Notes under the pieces: generated by a model
The model's database searches: none
Seen by the model: only the letters and a program-made list of their open reading frames with translations
What the model was told of the DNA's origin: nothing
Position numbers and translations under genes: made by a program
Assembly: GCA_020161855.1 (NCBI GenBank)
Contig: JAIUNJ010000003.1
Span: forward strand, 248,001 to 312,000
Length of the DNA stretch: 64,000 nucleotides
Reading direction: 5' to 3'
Source of the DNA: Pseudomonadota bacterium
Lineage (GTDB): Bacteria > Pseudomonadota > Alphaproteobacteria > Rhizobiales > Aestuariivirgaceae
Shown: in pieces, positions 60,624 to 64,000 of the stretch
How the letters are laid out: every line of letters begins with the position of its first letter
Position numbering within the stretch: the first letter of the stretch is position 1

Positions 60624-61853
60624 CTATTCGGCCTCGACTCCATGGGGCCGCTGCGCGGCCATGCTGGCGGGAGTTGCAACGCGATCACCACGGGCATGAA
60701 AATCCCGGATGGCATCGCGATAGTTGCCCAGCAGGCCGCTGTTGATTGTCTCCCAGTCAAACTGCTCCGCATGCGCCAGCGCATTGGCGCTCATCTGCGT
60801 GCGCAGGCCCGGATCGGCAATCAATTGCTCCGCTGCGGCGATAAAGGCGTCTTCATTCCGGGAGTCGAGAAGATAGCCGGTCTTGCCGGGCGTCACGAGC
60901 GAACGGCTGCCGGTGGCATCGGCACAGATGGCAGGCAGCCCGCAGGCCATGGCCTCAAGCGTCACATTGCCGAAGGTTTCACTGTCGCTCGGGAACATAA
61001 AAAGATCGGAAGACGCCAGCGCACGCGGCACATCCTCGCCATGCAGAAATCCCGCAAAGACCGAGTTGACGTTCAGAGCCTTCATCATGTCGGCCGCCGG
61101 GCCATCCCCGATGATCAGGCCGCGGCTGCGGTTGCCGCGCTTGTGCAGGGCTGCCAGCACACGCATCAGCATGGCCGTGTTCTTCTCCTTCACCAGCCGG
61201 CCCGCAAAGCTGATGACGATCTCATCGTCGTCAATGCCGAGCGAACGGCGCCAGGCCATGTCGCGCTTGCCGGGATTGAACCGCGCGCGGTCAACACCCC
61301 GGCTCCAGATGCGCATCTGGCCTTCGATGCCTTCGCTGCGCAAAAGCTCCGCCATGGAGTCTGACGGCGGATAGGTGTGCTCGCACCGGTCATAGAAATA
61401 CTTGAAATACTTCTTCATCAGCGGCTCGGCAAAACCGACACCATAGTAGCGCAGGTAGAAATCGAAGCGTGTGTGATAGGAGGCCACAACCGGCAGCTTC
61501 CAGCGCTGGGCGAGATGAAGCGCCTGAAGCCCGGCCATGTCGGGAACTGCAATGTGAAAGAGGTTGGGCCTGAAGTCTTCCAGACGCTTTCTCACGCCCT
61601 TGGTGAGCCCCAGAGATATGCGGTATTCAGGCCGGAAAGGAATAGCGAAAGACGGCACCGACATGAGTTCGCCGGTGGGGGGAAAGACCGGGGTACGCGT
61701 GGTGGGCGCGACCACCAGAACCTCGGCACCGTTGCGGAGCAGAAAGCCGACGAGCCGGTTCAGGGTGAGCGAGACGCCGTCTTTCATGTAGTTGTAGTTG
61801 CCGGTGAAGAGCGCCACGCGCAGCCCCGCGCCGCTCTTCTTTTCGTCCGTCAT
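60624..61853 (-). CDS. GT4-family glycosyltransferase (MgtA/diacylglycerol glycosyltransferase-like)
   Basis: A 409-residue retaining GT-B glycosyltransferase. LRVALFTGNYNYMKDGVSLT begins the N-domain with the Gly-rich acceptor loop. HIAVPDMAGLQALHLAQRWK and ASYHTRFDFYLRYYG follow, then SFAGRLVKEKNTAMLMRVL and the EX7E motif in SDSETFGNVTLEAMACGLPA. The group includes glucuronosyl/glucosyl-diacylglycerol synthases and alpha-mannosyltransferases. The ATG at 61853 is used; the open frame reaches 62120, but that part looks non-coding. Probably co-transcribed with the ELM1 copy downstream. Confidence 0.92.
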   Translation of the reverse strand: MTDEKKSGAGLRVALFTGNYNYMKDGVSLTLNRLVGFLLRNGAEVLVVAPTTRTPVFPPTGELMSVPSFAIPFRPEYRISLGLTKGVRKRLEDFRPNLFHIAVPDMAGLQALHLAQRWKLPVVASYHTRFDFYLRYYGVGFAEPLMKKYFKYFYDRCEHTYPPSDSMAELLRSEGIEGQMRIWSRGVDRARFNPGKRDMAWRRSLGIDDDEIVISFAGRLVKEKNTAMLMRVLAALHKRGNRSRGLIIGDGPAADMMKALNVNSVFAGFLHGEDVPRALASSDLFMFPSDSETFGNVTLEAMACGLPAICADATGSRSLVTPGKTGYLLDSRNEDAFIAAAEQLIADPGLRTQMSANALAHAEQFDWETINSGLLGNYRDAIRDFHARGDRVATPASMAAQRPHGVEAE

Positions 61854-62025
61854 GTCTTCGAACCCCTGGGGATATGCATGCAGCCGCATGCCCGCAGAAT
61901 CTGGCCGTCTAATATCGTGCGCAGACTCTTGCCGCAAGGTGACGGTTGCATGACTGGATACGGTCCATGCTTGCCATGCTGATACGGTGTAGGCTAGCGC
62001 ACAGCCATTGCCATGTGGAACGCCC

Positions 62026-63096
62026 GTGACCTTATCCCGTAAACATAAGCCTGTAGTGTGGGCCGTTGCCGGCGAACGTGTCGGTGACAACCAACAGCTC
62101 TTCCGCGCCGCGGACGCCATGGGGATTCCCTACGAAACGAAAACGGTCATCCTCAAGCCGGGTGAAGCAGCAGTAAAGCCCAAGGTCACGGCGAGCCTGC
62201 ATCAGGTCGATCTGGCGCGGTCAAGCAGGCTGGAAGCACCGTGGCCCGATCTCGTCGTCACCATTGGCCGCCGCATGTCGCTGGTGGCACTTTGGATCAA
62301 GGCGCAAAGCGGCGGGAACTCGCGGATCGCGCTGCTCAATGCCGCCAAAGGCAAGGCGGACAACTTTGATCTGCTGATCGTGCCGGCGCACTATCAGGTG
62401 AAGAGCACACCCCGTGTGATGCGGATCGGCCTGCCGTTGATCGCCTTCGATGAAGGCAAGATTGCTGCGGCGCGCGGGCAAACAGCCTCGACGATCGGCG
62501 CCATGGCCAAGCCGTTGCATGTGCTCCTGCTGGGCGGCTCAACCAGCCACCAGAAGCTCGATGGCGCTGCCGCTCTTATGATCCTCGATGGCATGCGGAA
62601 GACCTTTGCAGGTCAGGGCTCGATCTATGTCAGTACCTCACGCCGTACACCGGCAGGTGTCGCCGAAGCTCTGGCAAGGGAACTCCGTCCGCAGGACAGG
62701 CTCTTTGCCTGGACGGCCGGATCAAACGAAAACCCATATGCGGGGCTGCTCGCGCACGGTGAGACCTTCACCGTCACGGGCGACAGCCTCTCCATGCTCA
62801 CTGAAATCGCCCGCCTTGGAAAGAAACTCGTCATCGCCGAGTTGCCGCGCCGGGATGGGCCTTTTGCAGCGCTGCGTCGCATCGCCGATATGGCAGCAAG
62901 CGTGCCTGTCCTTTCAGCCCTTTCGCGCAGCGCATCAGGTGAACTCCGTGATTTCAAAGCTTTTTATAAGGTTCTGACCGGCGGCGGCCATGCTGTCCTG
63001 CTAGGGCAGGTGCCCGAAATGCCAAAGCAAAGGCCCTCAGATGACGCGCCAGCCGTGGGCAGGCGCTTGCGAGAGTTGCTTGGCTTGGACGGCTGA
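62026..63096 (+). CDS. ELM1-family protein (DUF1022), copy 2
   Basis: A protein of about 356 residues, related to the ELM1-family gene at 59520. VWAVAGERVGDNQQLFRAAD, VTIGRRMSLVALWIKAQSGG, LLLGGSTSHQKLDGAAAL and TVTGDSLSMLTEIARLGKKL correspond to the same motifs. The start is uncertain: GTG at 62026 is favoured over a TTG at 62008. It is divergent from the GT4 gene (172-bp gap) and is followed after 62 bp by the GT8-like gene. Likely an envelope-glycan function; no reaction is known. Confidence 0.87.
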   Translation: MTLSRKHKPVVWAVAGERVGDNQQLFRAADAMGIPYETKTVILKPGEAAVKPKVTASLHQVDLARSSRLEAPWPDLVVTIGRRMSLVALWIKAQSGGNSRIALLNAAKGKADNFDLLIVPAHYQVKSTPRVMRIGLPLIAFDEGKIAAARGQTASTIGAMAKPLHVLLLGGSTSHQKLDGAAALMILDGMRKTFAGQGSIYVSTSRRTPAGVAEALARELRPQDRLFAWTAGSNENPYAGLLAHGETFTVTGDSLSMLTEIARLGKKLVIAELPRRDGPFAALRRIADMAASVPVLSALSRSASGELRDFKAFYKVLTGGGHAVLLGQVPEMPKQRPSDDAPAVGRRLRELLGLDG

Positions 63097-63158
63097 AAGC
63101 GTGTAGTCTGGATGATGAAGCCCATCGGGTCCCGTTTCCCTCCGGAGTGTCTCAGTCC

Positions 63159-64000
63159 ATGAAACCCTGCATCTTCATCCACACCAACGAAAAGCAGATC
63201 ATTGGCGCGCTGGTGTCGCAATATTCCTTCAAGCGCTTTGCCAAGAACCCGAATGCCTTTGATGTCAAACTGATCAAAACCGGTGACTATCCATGGCTGA
63301 CGCAGCATGAGGGCCAGAAATATCTGCGTGACGGCCTCATCCGCACCTGGCTCAACGACGATCTCCAGTCCTTCACGATATTGCGCTTCATGCCGCCCGA
63401 GCTGATGGGCTATCAGGGCCGTTCCATCGTCGTGGATCCCGATGTGTTCTGCATTTCTGACATAGGCTCCCTTCTCGAGCGCGACATGAACGGCAAGGCC
63501 ATTCTGGCCCGCCATCGCGCCGGATCGAAGGACGAGGTGTGGGCCTCCAGCGTCATGGTGCTCGACAACCCGAAGCTCAAGCACTGGAAGGTGAAGGAGA
63601 ACTTTGAGGAGATGTTCCAGCAGAAGCGCGATTACATGAAGTGGATCACGCTGCTGCTCGAAGATCAGGGTTCCATCGGTCTGCTCGAAACCTATTGGAA
63701 TGATTTCGACAAGCTGACCAAGGAAACCCGCATGATCCACAATACCAAGCGGCAGACCCAGCCCTGGAAGACGGGCCTGCCGGTGGACTACCGCCCCCCG
63801 GAATCAAAGGGTTCGCTCAAGCCGAAGAACATCTATCACCGCGTACGCCGGGCAATTTTCGGCGACTATGGCATGCTCGGCACCTACCAGCGCCATCCCG
63901 ACCGGAACCAGGAAAACCTGTTCTTCGGCCTGCTCAAGGAATGCCTCGATGCGGGCGTCATCACCGTTGATATGGTGAAGGCCAGCATGGCGGCCAACAA
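63159..64000 (+). CDS. GT8-like glycosyltransferase (3' end cut by window)
   Basis: The frame opens at the ATG at 63159 (CIFIHTNEKQIIGALVSQYS) and stays open to base 64000, giving 280 visible residues. SIVVDPDVFCISDIGSLLER near residue 88 resembles the DxD-type metal site of GT8 sugar transferases (LDxDv...di.eL). GSKDEVWASSVMVLDNPKLK fits the acceptor-side loop. A GGAG lies about 11 bases upstream of the start. It follows the ELM1 gene and probably adds a sugar to the same glycan. The GT8 call rests on one motif and the context. Confidence 0.7.
   Translation, partial: MKPCIFIHTNEKQIIGALVSQYSFKRFAKNPNAFDVKLIKTGDYPWLTQHEGQKYLRDGLIRTWLNDDLQSFTILRFMPPELMGYQGRSIVVDPDVFCISDIGSLLERDMNGKAILARHRAGSKDEVWASSVMVLDNPKLKHWKVKENFEEMFQQKRDYMKWITLLLEDQGSIGLLETYWNDFDKLTKETRMIHNTKRQTQPWKTGLPVDYRPPESKGSLKPKNIYHRVRRAIFGDYGMLGTYQRHPDRNQENLFFGLLKECLDAGVITVDMVKASMAAN

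Overview
The window looks like a chromosomal segment of a high-GC alphaproteobacterium, most likely in the order Hyphomicrobiales (Rhizobiales). The reasons are the GC-rich third codon positions, the tight ATGA gene overlaps, the HutF/HutG branch of histidine catabolism, ELM1-family (DUF1022) proteins and the initiator tRNA sequence. This is a judgement from composition and gene content, not from a marker-gene tree. I see no rRNA, CRISPR array, insertion sequence, integrase or phage gene. Genes are densely packed and nearly all are intact; the first (LacI family) and the last (GT8-like) are cut by the window edges.

Layout. 1-8046: a LacI-type regulator, a PhnD-like binding protein, a membrane desaturase with selO, and a leftward deoC / double-domain aldehyde dehydrogenase (ALDH16-like) / MaoC operon. 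8142-18083 (all rightward): a fused B12-dependent diol dehydratase (large+medium chain, then small chain), a TPR protein, an isochorismatase-fold hydrolase, a spermidine/putrescine-type ABC importer (four genes) and an SDR dehydrogenase. 18402-24461 (leftward): a bacterial microcompartment (BMC) operon with a PLP class III aminotransferase-fold enzyme, a CoA-acylating aldehyde dehydrogenase, two BMC-T, one BMC-H and one BMC-P shell protein, a 130-residue orphan protein and an aminoglycoside-phosphotransferase-like kinase. A DeoR regulator and an SMP-30 protein are divergent from it. 26262-34225: a complete hut regulon (hutC, hutD, hutF, hutI, hutH, hutG, hutU) with a perfect 18-bp palindrome between hutF and hutI. 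34322-41089: Gfo/Idh oxidoreductase, TpiA- and RpiB-type isomerases, a DMT exporter, a MaoC hydratase, a BKACE enzyme, an LpxH-like phosphoesterase and aroQ. 41082-46553: a dipeptide-type ABC importer. 46730-55730 (leftward): an SDR, a UDP-xylose-synthase-like enzyme, a TPR/SPINDLY-type GT41 O-glycosyltransferase, a 1280-residue Ser/Thr-rich repeat protein and a one-TM Gly-rich protein. 56020-64000: a hydrolase, an FMN reductase with an HxlR regulator, tRNA-fMet, a possible small RNA, a sugar-binding protein and an envelope-glycan gene group with two ELM1-family proteins and two glycosyltransferases.

Two systems stand out. (1) The BMC locus has the gene set of the aminoacetone / 1-amino-2-propanol microcompartment known from mycobacteria: kinase, PLP phospho-lyase, CoA-acylating ALDH, SDR, and one H, two T and one P shell protein. 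Here it comes with a PotABCD-like importer. The proposed flow is import of an amino-alcohol or aminoketone, SDR reduction, phosphorylation, PLP-dependent elimination to propionaldehyde, and oxidation to propionyl-CoA inside the shell. An orphan diol dehydratase lies beside it. (2) The 1280-residue protein is built from an 8-residue unit in ten exact 109-residue modules. It lies 16 bp upstream of a GT41 transferase, with a UDP-xylose synthase next on the same strand. This suggests a dedicated O-glycosylation system for a repetitive surface or extracellular protein.
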